This document shows positions 6,637 through 14,090 of a stretch of 25,238 nucleotides of DNA, in pieces; positions within the stretch are counted from its first letter, which is position 1; every line of letters begins with the position of its first letter. The notes under the pieces are model-generated. The model saw only the letters and a list, made by a program, of their open reading frames with translations. It had not been told where the DNA came from and did not search any database. Where the stretch lies: positions 1-25,238 of the forward strand of contig DASVEG010000282.1 of assembly GCA_036380695.1 (NCBI GenBank), written 5' to 3'. The position numbers were made by a program, and so were the translations under genes. The stretch comes from DASVEG01 sp036380695. GTDB lineage: Bacteria; Actinomycetota; Acidimicrobiia; Acidimicrobiales; CADCTF01.

Positions 6637-7836
6637 ATGGCAGCAGCGATCGAGATCGACCGCGTCTCGAAAGACTTCCGTCTCTACCGCGAGAAGTACA
6701 CGTCGCTGAAGGAGCGCTTGATCCACCTCGGGCGCGTTCCCTACGAAGACTTCAAGGCGCTCGACGACGTGTCGCTCTCGATAGAGGCCGGCCAGACGGT
6801 CGGCCTGCTAGGCCACAACGGCTCGGGCAAGAGCACGCTCCTGAAGTGCATCGCCGGGATCCTGCAGCCGTCGACCGGCAGCGTGACCACCGTCGGGCGC
6901 CTCGCCGCGTTGCTCGAGCTCGGTGCCGGCTTCCACCCCGACCTGTCGGGTCGCGAGAACGTGTACCTCAACGCGTCGATCCTCGGGATGAAGAAGGCAG
7001 ACGTCGACCCGATCTTCGACGACATCGTCGCCTTCGCGGGCCTCGAGCAGTTCATCGACACACCGGTTCGCCACTACTCGTCCGGCATGTACATCCGCCT
7101 CGGCTTCTCGGTCGCGATCAACGTCGACCCCGAGATCCTCCTCGTCGACGAGGTGCTCGCGGTGGGCGACGAGGCGTTCCAGCGCAAGTGCATCGACAAG
7201 GTGAAGACCTTCCAGGCGGAAGGGCGGACGATCGTGATCGTCACCCACGCCGTCGAACACGTGCGGATGCTGTGCGACAAGGCCGCGGCGCTCGACCACG
7301 GGCGGCTGGTGATCGAGGGCGAGCCGAACGACGTGATCCGCGAGTTCCGTGAGCGGCTCATGTCGGGCGTGTCGAGCGCGGCCGACGTGTCCGACGAGAT
7401 GGCGCGGTCGGAGTTGTCGCCGCTGTGGGGCAAGGTGCGCATCGACGAGGTCGAGCTCGTCTACCCCGAGACGGGTCGGGACAACGTCGGGCCTGGTGAG
7501 CCGCTGCTCTTCGACGTCCACCTCGACTCCACCGAGCGCATCGACGACGTCGTCCTCGGCATCGCGATCTACGGACCGATGGGGCAGCTCGTGCACGGCA
7601 CCAACAGCCGCCTGAAGGGAACCGACATCGGATCGGTCGACGGCAAGGTCACCGTGCGGTTCCGCATGGACGACGTTCCGCTGCTCGACGGCACGTATGC
7701 GTTGACCGTCGGCGCGCACACGCTCGGGGGGCTCGTGTACGACCACTGGGAACAGAAGCGCCGCTTCGAAGTCGCGGCAGGCGGGCGGGACGAGGGCCTC
7801 GTCGCGCTGCCCATCAAGGTGGAGGTGCTGCGATGA
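6637..7836 (+). CDS. wzt: Polysaccharide ABC exporter ATPase with C-terminal substrate-binding domain
   Basis: This gene encodes 399 aa. The nucleotide-binding domain (about 1-240) has Walker A GHNGSGKST (59-67), signature YSSGM (147-151), Walker B ILLVDE (167-172) and switch histidine H204. YREKYTSLKERL and the ELGAGFHPDLSGRENVYLN segment are typical of Wzt/TagH/RfbB ATPases. Residues about 255-399 form an extra beta-rich domain (PLLFDVHLDSTERIDDVVLGIAIYG, VTVRFRMDDVPLLDGTYALTVGAH). It resembles the Wzt C-terminal domain that, in E. coli O9a-type systems, recognises a modified chain end. Export of a capped polymer is therefore likely. It overlaps the next gene as ATGA. Confidence 0.93.
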   Translation: MAAAIEIDRVSKDFRLYREKYTSLKERLIHLGRVPYEDFKALDDVSLSIEAGQTVGLLGHNGSGKSTLLKCIAGILQPSTGSVTTVGRLAALLELGAGFHPDLSGRENVYLNASILGMKKADVDPIFDDIVAFAGLEQFIDTPVRHYSSGMYIRLGFSVAINVDPEILLVDEVLAVGDEAFQRKCIDKVKTFQAEGRTIVIVTHAVEHVRMLCDKAAALDHGRLVIEGEPNDVIREFRERLMSGVSSAADVSDEMARSELSPLWGKVRIDEVELVYPETGRDNVGPGEPLLFDVHLDSTERIDDVVLGIAIYGPMGQLVHGTNSRLKGTDIGSVDGKVTVRFRMDDVPLLDGTYALTVGAHTLGGLVYDHWEQKRRFEVAAGGRDEGLVALPIKVEVLR

Positions 7837-8114
7837 CCGCGAGCGGGGGCGGCGCCCGCCGCTTCGCCGGTCCGCTCGGTCGGTGGGTCGGCAACCGCGT
7901 CGACGAGGCGACGGCGCCGAAGCTCGACCAGCTCACGCGCCAGGTCGAAGACGTGCGCATCGCCACCATCGAGGTCAGGCGGATCGTCACCGACGACCTC
8001 GACGCGTCGACCGAGGTCGCCGCGTTGTTGGGGCGCGCCATCGCCGAGCTGCGGGCGACGGTCGACGACCTGCGGGCCGAGGTCGCGGAGCTCCGCTCTC
8101 AACTGTCCGCGTGA
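7833..8114 (+). CDS. Small coiled-coil protein between exporter and glycosyltransferase
   Basis: This gene encodes 93 aa. Both ends overlap neighbours by 4 nt (ATGA with wzt, GTGA with the following glycosyltransferase), so it is translationally coupled and surely real. A basic N-terminus (ARRFAGPLGRWVGNRV) precedes a long amphipathic helix with heptads (LDQLTRQVEDVRIATIEVRRIV; IAELRATVDDLRAEVAELRSQL). There is no membrane span and no catalytic motif. Its place between the exporter ATPase and a chain-building enzyme suggests a scaffold or chain-length ruler, since coiled coils set O-antigen length in WbdD-type systems. That role is inference only. No family recognised. Confidence 0.85.
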   Translation: MTASGGGARRFAGPLGRWVGNRVDEATAPKLDQLTRQVEDVRIATIEVRRIVTDDLDASTEVAALLGRAIAELRATVDDLRAEVAELRSQLSA

Positions 8115-10501
8115 CCTCGGTCGTCGTCGACCTGCAGGGTGCGCAGAGCGTGTCGCACCGCGATCGCGGTGTCGCCCGATACGTGCGCGAGCTGGCCATC
8201 GCGATAGAGGCCATCGACGCGTCCGCCGTCCGCGCGTACGTCCTCAACCCCACGCTGCCTGCGCCTGGCGGGATCGAGCCCCTCGTCGCGAGCGGCAAGC
8301 TGCGGTTCACCGACGAAGCGCCCTACGAAGACGCCGACATCGTGCACCTGGCGTCGCCGTTCGAGCTCTCGATCCCGCTCGACCAGCTCTTCCCCAGGCG
8401 GGCGCGGCGGGGACCGAAGCTCGTGTGCACCGTCTTCGACATGATCCCCGAGGCCTTGGCCGACAGCTACCTCGCGGACGCGGGCCTGCGGCGGCGGTAC
8501 CGCGTTCGCCGTGAGCTGGTGAGGCAGGCCGATCACCTCATCGCGATCAGCCGCCACTCGGCGGGCGACGCGGCGCGCGTGTTGGGCGTCGCCGGCGACG
8601 GCACGCGCACGACCGTCACCGAGCTCGCACCGTCGTCGGTGTTCGTGCCTGGCGACGTCGACGGCAGCCGGCTGCCCGCGGGCGTCGACGGTCGCTTCGT
8701 CCTCTACACGGGCGGCACCGACGAGCGGAAGAACCTCGAGCGGTTGCTGGAGGCATGGGGCAGGGCGGGCGAGCGGGTGACGGCGCGATGGAAGCTCGTC
8801 GTCGCGTGCAAGGTCGAGCCCCTCGAACGCAACCACTACGAAGTGCGCGCCACCCAGCTCGGCTTCGGCGACGGCCTCGTCGTCACCGGCTTCGTGCCGG
8901 AGGACACCCTCGTCGCCCTCAATCAAGCCGCCGACCTCGTCGTCTGGCCGTCGCTGTACGAGGGTTTCGGCCTCCCTGTCGCGGAGGCGCTCGCGTGCGG
9001 CACGCCGGCCATCGGCGCGAACACGTCCTCGACGCCAGAGCTGCTCCCACCTGAGGCGTTGTTCGACCCGACCGAGGTCGAGTCGATAGCGGACGCGATC
9101 GCGCGCGCGTTGACCGACCGCACGCACCGGGAACGGCTCGTGCGTTGGGCGAGGGAGCGCCCGCCCCGCACGTGGGCAGACGTCGCGCGGGAGACGCTCG
9201 CGGTGTACGAGCGGATCGCGCACGACCGAGCTACGCGACACCAGGGGCGAGTCCCTCCCATGGAGCGCGCAAGACCGCCGCGGATGGCGTTCGTGACGCC
9301 GCTTCCCCCGATTCCCGGCGGCGTCAGCGACTACAGCTTCCAGCTCCTCGGCGAGCTGGCGAAGAGCGGCGACGTCGAGGTGCACGCCTTCGTCGACGGC
9401 CCGCCGCACGAACGCGAGGCCGTGGAGGCGGCTCGCGTGCCGGAAGGCGTGCACCTGCACCGCCTCGGCGCGCTGGAACAGATCGAGGCGCTGGAGGGGC
9501 GGTTCGACGCGCTGGTCTGGTCGCTCGGCAACAGCGAGTTCCACACCGGAGCGCTCGCCGCGCTGCTGCGCCTGCGACGAGGGACCGTGATCGCGCACGA
9601 CGTGCGCCTGACCAACCTCTACCGCTTCGCCCCGTGGCAGCACCGCGACGCCGCGCCGGGCGGGTTCGGAGCGGCGCTGCACGCGATGTACGACGGGCTG
9701 TCGGAAGGGCTCGGCACGAGCGGCGAGATCGCGCCGGCCGACGCCGACCGCTGGTCCGTTCTCATGGCGCGCGACGCGATCGCCGCGAGCGACCAGTACC
9801 TCGTGACGTCGCGGTTCGCGCTGGAGCTGGCGCGCCTCGACGCCCGACCGGCGGACCGCGGCAAGCTCGCCGTGCTGCCGTTCAGCGTCGGGGCCGTGCC
9901 GCTGCGCGATCCCACGCCCGCGGACCAACGCACCGGCCCGCCCGTCGTCGCGACGTTCGGCGTCGTCAACGACCGCAAGCAGGCAGCAGTCGTGGTCGAG
10001 GCGTTCGAGCTCGTACGCGGCACGCACCGCGACGCGCAGCTCGTGTTCGTCGGCCCGGTCGGCCCGTCGGAAGCCGACGCCCTCCGGGGCGAGGGCGTCG
10101 AGCTCACCGGCACGTTGCCGGAGGAGAGCTACCTGGCGTGGCTCGATCGCGCGTGGGTGGCCGTGCAGCTCAGGGCTGCGACCCACGGCGAGTCTTCGGG
10201 CGCGGTCGGCGACTGCCTCACCGCCGGCGTGCCGACCGTCATCACCGCCATCGGCCCCGCCCGCGACCTGCCGGACGACGCCGTCGCCAAGGTCGAGCCG
10301 GGTGCCGCCGCGGCGGACATCGCCGCCGTCGTCGCGGACATCCTCGACTCCCCCGCTCGCCGCCGCGCCATGTCGGACGCCGCCCGCCGCTACGCCGCCG
10401 ACCACTCCTTCGCCCGCGCCGCCGCCGCGCTCATCTCGTTTTGTGTGCGAATGGCGCACGATGATGCGCCATTCGCACACAAAACGGATCAGGCGGGCTA
10501 G
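8111..10501 (+). CDS. Bifunctional protein with two tandem GT4-type glycosyltransferase domains
   Basis: This gene encodes 796 aa from GTG 8111, which overlaps the previous stop. Domain 1 (about 1-375) contains VFDMIPEALADSY, YTGGTDERKNLERLLEAW (199-216) and WPSLYEGFGLPVAEALACG (279-297) with the E284-x7-E292 pair. Domain 2 (about 390-780) restarts with RMAFVTPLPPIPGGVSDYSF, a second GT4 N-terminal donor loop. It continues through VATFGVVNDRKQAAVVVEAFE to THGESSGAVGDCLTAGVPTV. No stop separates the domains. Double GT4 enzymes of this size polymerise or extend O-antigen-like chains with two linkages. The last roughly 20 codons are formed by a long inverted repeat (10437-10486), giving an odd tail (SFCVRMAHDDAPFAHKT). 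The stop shares CTAG with that of the convergent gene. Confidence 0.92.
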   Translation: MTSVVVDLQGAQSVSHRDRGVARYVRELAIAIEAIDASAVRAYVLNPTLPAPGGIEPLVASGKLRFTDEAPYEDADIVHLASPFELSIPLDQLFPRRARRGPKLVCTVFDMIPEALADSYLADAGLRRRYRVRRELVRQADHLIAISRHSAGDAARVLGVAGDGTRTTVTELAPSSVFVPGDVDGSRLPAGVDGRFVLYTGGTDERKNLERLLEAWGRAGERVTARWKLVVACKVEPLERNHYEVRATQLGFGDGLVVTGFVPEDTLVALNQAADLVVWPSLYEGFGLPVAEALACGTPAIGANTSSTPELLPPEALFDPTEVESIADAIARALTDRTHRERLVRWARERPPRTWADVARETLAVYERIAHDRATRHQGRVPPMERARPPRMAFVTPLPPIPGGVSDYSFQLLGELAKSGDVEVHAFVDGPPHEREAVEAARVPEGVHLHRLGALEQIEALEGRFDALVWSLGNSEFHTGALAALLRLRRGTVIAHDVRLTNLYRFAPWQHRDAAPGGFGAALHAMYDGLSEGLGTSGEIAPADADRWSVLMARDAIAASDQYLVTSRFALELARLDARPADRGKLAVLPFSVGAVPLRDPTPADQRTGPPVVATFGVVNDRKQAAVVVEAFELVRGTHRDAQLVFVGPVGPSEADALRGEGVELTGTLPEESYLAWLDRAWVAVQLRAATHGESSGAVGDCLTAGVPTVITAIGPARDLPDDAVAKVEPGAAAADIAAVVADILDSPARRRAMSDAARRYAADHSFARAAAALISFCVRMAHDDAPFAHKTDQAG
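10437..10486. repeat. Perfect 22-bp hairpin inside the 3' end of the double glycosyltransferase gene
   Basis: Arms at 10437-10458 and 10465-10486 are exact reverse complements around the loop CGATGA. The element is coding for the plus-strand gene, whose stop comes at 10499. It is downstream of the stop of the minus-strand gene that ends at 10498. It may terminate the minus transcript, or both. Confidence 0.8.
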
Positions 10502-11346
10502 CGGCGGGAGCGGTCGGCCAGTTCGACCGACTCGATGGCGGCTTGCTGGAGACGGTTGACGTGCTGGATGACCCAGTCGAACATCCAGCCGAGCAGGCGG
10601 AGCTGCACGCGCTTGACGTACGCGACGCCCGGCTTGCGCGACTGCACCATCGGGCGTTCGAGCGGGACGAGGTGACGCAGGGGGCGGCTCGCCGCGCTCA
10701 CGCCACGCGGTCCCTCCGCGCCACCGGCCTCGCCTTCGCCCGCGCCGAGCACGTCCGCGGCGCGGCGGCGGATGAGCTCCTCGATCGCCTCCGCCGTCGC
10801 GGTGGCCGGACCCGTCGCCGCGACGTCGACCCGGTGCGCGACGGCAGGCGTCGCCTCCGCGAGCGTGGCGTCGACCTCGACCCGATCGGCGACGACACCG
10901 GCGCGCACCAACGCGTCGCGCTCCGCGTCGGTCGCCACCGTGATCGACGCGGCACGCGCCGCGACGAGCGACGCCCACCGCGTGCTCACGACGGCAGGCA
11001 CGCGGTCGAGGAGAAGCTCCGCACGGCGGGCGCGCCACAGCGCGACGCCAAGGGCCATGCGCGCCGGGAACAGCCTCGGGGGGTCGGCCGACACCGCGAG
11101 GGCGGACGCGTCGAGACGCACGACGAGCCGGTCGCGGCCCGCGGCGAGCGACGCGAGCCGCAGCGCGCCCTTTGCGCCACCGGGGTCGGCGATGGCGTGC
11201 GCCGCCGACGGCTCCGGCGACACGACGAGCACGTCGTGTCCCTCGGCCGTGAGCGACCGGACGAGCGCGAACGCACGCCCCGCGGGTGCCCCCGGCATCG
11301 TCGGGTACGGCGCGGCGACCAACACGCGCTCGATCACCGCGGTCAC
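10498..11346 (-). CDS. Half-glycosyltransferase (GT-B N-terminal fold) with C-terminal amphipathic helix module
   Basis: This gene encodes 282 aa from GTG 11346, which overlaps the previous stop (GTGA). Residues 6-45 (ERVLVAAPYPTMPGAPAGRA, then LTAEGHDVLVVSP) look like the N-terminal Rossmann domain of GT4 enzymes. The remainder of that domain (to about 190) is alanine-rich. The EPRK-type loop and E-x7-E motif of the catalytic C-terminal domain are missing. Instead residues 220-275 carry SRKPGVAYVKRVQLRLLGWMF and VIQHVNRLQQA, which match the helical module of the protein encoded at 13620. It may be a degenerate transferase acting as a partner or membrane-docking subunit. Confidence is good for the gene, low for function. 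It is last in its operon. Confidence 0.8.
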   Translation of the reverse strand: MTAVIERVLVAAPYPTMPGAPAGRAFALVRSLTAEGHDVLVVSPEPSAAHAIADPGGAKGALRLASLAAGRDRLVVRLDASALAVSADPPRLFPARMALGVALWRARRAELLLDRVPAVVSTRWASLVAARAASITVATDAERDALVRAGVVADRVEVDATLAEATPAVAHRVDVAATGPATATAEAIEELIRRRAADVLGAGEGEAGGAEGPRGVSAASRPLRHLVPLERPMVQSRKPGVAYVKRVQLRLLGWMFDWVIQHVNRLQQAAIESVELADRSRR

Positions 11347-12542
11347 AGGCTCCTCAGCCCCTCTTCCATGCGGTCGAGCACGAGCGACGGCGAGTATTCG
11401 TCGACGACGTACTCGCGGCCGCGCGCGGCGAGGCCGTCGAGCATGTCGGGATCCGCGGCGAGCAGCACGAGCGCCTGCACGAGCTGCTCGGGATGGTCGT
11501 AGAGCACCCCGGCACCCGAGCGCTTGCAGTGCCACGCGACGACGTCGCTCGCGGCGTTCGCGATCACGCCCGTGCCGGCGAGCCAGGCCTCCATGATCGT
11601 GCGGGAGAAGCTTTCGTTCGCGCTCGGCTGCACGTACGCGTTCGCCGCCGCGAACACGTGAGGGAGGTCGTCGGTCGCGACGAACCCGAGGTCGTGGACA
11701 CGGCCCGCGACCGCGGCGGGTGCATCGACGGGGCCAACGCCTGGGGTTACGAGGTCGAGGTCGGCGCCGTACTCGAGGACGGCTTTCGTGAACGCGCCGA
11801 GCAGGTGCGGCCACCCCTTGCCTTCCTCGCGGCGACCGGCGTAGAGCACGAACGGGCGGTCGCCGAGCCCATGGCGCGCCCGGAAGCCGTCGGGGTCGTA
11901 CGCGGCGGGCTGCAACACCCCGGCCCCCGTGGTCCGATGTGGGGCGAGCTCGGCTGCGGGGCCGCTCGCGAGCAGCCGGTGCGCGAGCTCATGCTCGGGC
12001 TCCGCGAGGAACCACAGCTGCGCGGCCTCGCTGAGCATGGGGCGGAAGAGGTCGAGGTATGCGTAGTGCTCGTCGTGCAGGCACGGCATCACCACGGTCT
12101 TCTCCGGCGCGATCTGCCAGCAGGTTGCCGTCGTCCAGAACAGGTACGGCGAGACCACGATGGCGTCGTACCGCGACGAGCTCACGACGAGGTGGTGGAA
12201 CAGGTCGGGCACGCGGACGTTGCCATGCAGCCACGTCCGCTGCTCGTCTGGGCTGATCGGCAACCCGAGCTGGATGCGCCCTTCGAGCACGTCCCTTCTC
12301 GTCTTCTCGCCGTCCTGCACCGTCGCGAAGCGATGGACGGTGACGGCGCCGTCCTGCGACAGCCCCGGCGCGTACTCGTTCCGCCAGTGGTAGTGGCTGC
12401 GCGCGCACGTGGTCAGCACGTCGACGTCCCACCCGCGCTTCGCGAGGCCGTGCGCGAGCTCGCGCATCACGTCTTCCGACCCGCCGATCACGCCGTCGCC
12501 GTACCGGGTCGGGACGATAGCGACGCGCCCGGCGTCAGCCAC
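11343..12542 (-). CDS. Glycosyltransferase family 4 protein
   Basis: This gene encodes 399 aa starting at GTG 12542, inside the 3' end of the preceding gene (8-nt overlap). The N-terminal domain has VAIVPTRYGDGVIGGSEDVMRELAHGLAKRGWDVDVLTT, the donor-loop glycines and helix of GT4. A middle segment (PCLHDEHYAYLDLFRPML) follows. The C-terminal domain has VLYAGRREEGKGWPHLLGAF and YVQPSANESFSRTIMEAWLAGTGVI. Here ESFSRTIME is the E-x7-E pair. It is a retaining glycosyltransferase, probably cytosolic, and third in a four-gene operon with another GT4 and two helical-module proteins. Acceptor and sugar are unknown. Confidence 0.92.
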   Translation of the reverse strand: MADAGRVAIVPTRYGDGVIGGSEDVMRELAHGLAKRGWDVDVLTTCARSHYHWRNEYAPGLSQDGAVTVHRFATVQDGEKTRRDVLEGRIQLGLPISPDEQRTWLHGNVRVPDLFHHLVVSSSRYDAIVVSPYLFWTTATCWQIAPEKTVVMPCLHDEHYAYLDLFRPMLSEAAQLWFLAEPEHELAHRLLASGPAAELAPHRTTGAGVLQPAAYDPDGFRARHGLGDRPFVLYAGRREEGKGWPHLLGAFTKAVLEYGADLDLVTPGVGPVDAPAAVAGRVHDLGFVATDDLPHVFAAANAYVQPSANESFSRTIMEAWLAGTGVIANAASDVVAWHCKRSGAGVLYDHPEQLVQALVLLAADPDMLDGLAARGREYVVDEYSPSLVLDRMEEGLRSL

Positions 12543-13623
12543 CGGCGACCGCCCGCTTCACCGCGTCGACGAGCACTGGCCCCGTCGCCTCGACCGCGAA
12601 CGTGCGCGCCCGCTCGTACCCAGCGTCGACCAGCTCCTTGCGCAACGCTTCGTCGCGGACGACGCGGTCGATCGCGGCGGCGACCACGACCGGGTCCTTG
12701 TCGGTGAGCAGGATCCCCGCGTCGCCGAGCGTCTCGCTGACGGCGCTCGACGCGAACGCGACGATCGGCACCCCGAGGTGCATGGCCTCGACCAGCGGGA
12801 CCGTGAACCCCTCGTGCTCGGAGAGGTTCAAGTAGACGTCCGCCGCTTGCCAGTACGCGAGCTTCTCGTCGTCGGGGATCGAGTCGGTGAGCTCGACCGA
12901 GTCGGCGACGCCCAGCTCGTCGGCCAACACCTCGAGCGACCGGTAGTACACGTTCGACGTGCGGCCGCCCACGAGTGTCAGTCTCGCCGTCGCGTCGAAC
13001 ACCTCGCGATACGCGGCGACGGCGGCGATCAGGTCGTGCTGGCACTTGTTCGGCGCAACGCGCCCGATGAAGAGCACCCGCGTGCCCTCGTCGCGTCGCA
13101 GCCGCGCGAGCACCTTCGCGTTCGGTGCGTCGTGCAGCTCGGCGTAGTCGAACAGCACGGGCACCACCTCGGTCGGCGAGTACCCGACCTCGACCAGCGT
13201 CTGCTCGCTGAACCGGGAGTTCGCCAGCGCGAACCTCGATCTCGGCGCGAGCCGCCGCACGTCGTGCAACGCGCGACGCAGGTTCTCGGCCGCGCCCGGC
13301 TCCCATCGTTCGAAGAACGACGGCGGCGTCACGTTGTGGAAGTACACGCCGTAGGGCAGGTCGAGCTCGAGCACCGCGTCGGTCATCGCGCTCCCGGTCG
13401 AGAGCTGGAAGAGGATCCACGCGCGACCGTCTTCGCCGTCCCGCGCGCGATCGAACTGCGACCAGTGGCGACCGAGCTTCTTCACCGATGCCTGCGCCTC
13501 GTCGTAGAAGATCTCGCTTCGAAAACCGGCGTCGCGCAACACCCGCTGGCTGTGGCGCACGTGCGTCCCTATCGCATCCCCCGAGGCGAAGTTGGGGACG
13601 AACTGGTGGATCGTCTGCGTCAC
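12535..13623 (-). CDS. Glycosyltransferase family 4 protein
   Basis: This gene encodes 362 aa from GTG 13623, coupled to the upstream stop by GTGA. The N-terminus, IHQFVPNFASGDAIGTHVRHSQRVLRDAG, is the form of the GT4 donor loop seen in a subgroup that starts with a chain-protein-like IHQ motif. The C-terminal half contains RVLFIGRVAPNKCQHDLIAAVAAY and YLNLSEHEGFTVPLVEAMHLGVPIV, with the EGFTVPLVE catalytic pair. FHNVTPPSFFERW in the first domain also fits this subgroup. It lies in the minus operon behind a short helical protein that may dock it to the membrane or to another enzyme (inference). Substrate not determined. Confidence 0.92.
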   Translation of the reverse strand: MTQTIHQFVPNFASGDAIGTHVRHSQRVLRDAGFRSEIFYDEAQASVKKLGRHWSQFDRARDGEDGRAWILFQLSTGSAMTDAVLELDLPYGVYFHNVTPPSFFERWEPGAAENLRRALHDVRRLAPRSRFALANSRFSEQTLVEVGYSPTEVVPVLFDYAELHDAPNAKVLARLRRDEGTRVLFIGRVAPNKCQHDLIAAVAAYREVFDATARLTLVGGRTSNVYYRSLEVLADELGVADSVELTDSIPDDEKLAYWQAADVYLNLSEHEGFTVPLVEAMHLGVPIVAFASSAVSETLGDAGILLTDKDPVVVAAAIDRVVRDEALRKELVDAGYERARTFAVEATGPVLVDAVKRAVAGG

Positions 13624-14045
13624 TCGCCCTCGAGGCGGGCGACGCGGGCGCGTAGCTCCTCGATCTCGGCTTCCATGCTGTCGACGCGCGACGCGACGGT
13701 GACGCCGAAGCGAGCGGTCGCGTGCCCGAGCGCGGTGACCTGCGCGGCAAGGAAGCGGAGGTACCAGATCATCAACTGCTTCACCGCGCGCTTGACGAGC
13801 TGCACGCCGGGCACGCGCGACGCGGTGGGCACCTGAAGGTCGATGACCGCGTGACGCTCCAACAAGAGCGCGGCATGGCGGATGTCGCCAGGATCGACCT
13901 TCGCCGCGCCGAGCCGCGCCGCCAGCGACCGGATTTTGGCGATGCGGGCCGACGGGAAGGACGGGTCGCCCTCCCGCTCGTCGGCTGCGGCCGCGATCTC
14001 CTCGGCGAGCGCCGCGCGCGGAAAAGACGTCGCAGAAGCGGCCAT
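13620..14045 (-). CDS. Small helical-module protein of the polysaccharide locus
   Basis: This gene encodes 141 aa from ATG 14045. A TAGATT -10-like box ends 9 nt upstream. An acidic helical N-terminus is followed at 76-95 by SRVPGVQLVKRAVKQLMIWY, then a hydrophobic helix (LRFLAAQVTALGHA). It ends in a coiled coil (SMEAEIEELRARVARLEGE). The SRxPGVxxVKR.....L..W pattern also occurs at 236-254 of the half-glycosyltransferase encoded at 10498. From memory, similar basic-aromatic helices sit in front of SAM methyltransferase domains in polysaccharide clusters of other phyla. Here no enzyme domain follows. It is probably a peripheral membrane or scaffolding subunit; function unproven. It is the first gene of its operon. 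Confidence 0.85.
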   Translation of the reverse strand: MAASATSFPRAALAEEIAAAADEREGDPSFPSARIAKIRSLAARLGAAKVDPGDIRHAALLLERHAVIDLQVPTASRVPGVQLVKRAVKQLMIWYLRFLAAQVTALGHATARFGVTVASRVDSMEAEIEELRARVARLEGE

Positions 14046-14054
14046 GGCGGTCCG

Positions 14055-14080
14055 AATCTACTGCCACCCTCCGGTACGTT
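14055..14080. promoter_or_regulatory. Compact divergent promoter, both sides leaderless-type
   Basis: The 45-nt gap between two divergent ATG codons holds TAGATT on the minus strand (14055-14060, 9 nt before ATG 14045). It also holds TACGTT on the plus strand (14075-14080, 10 nt before ATG 14091). Neither start has a Shine-Dalgarno sequence. The spacing suits transcripts starting at or next to the start codon. Confidence 0.5.
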
Positions 14081-14090
14081 GGCGAACCGC

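Noticed and set aside
9260..10501. Second half of the double glycosyltransferase as a separate gene starting at ATG 9260
   Set aside because: There is no stop between the halves and the frame is continuous, so one 796-aa protein is the simpler reading. An internal start cannot be excluded.
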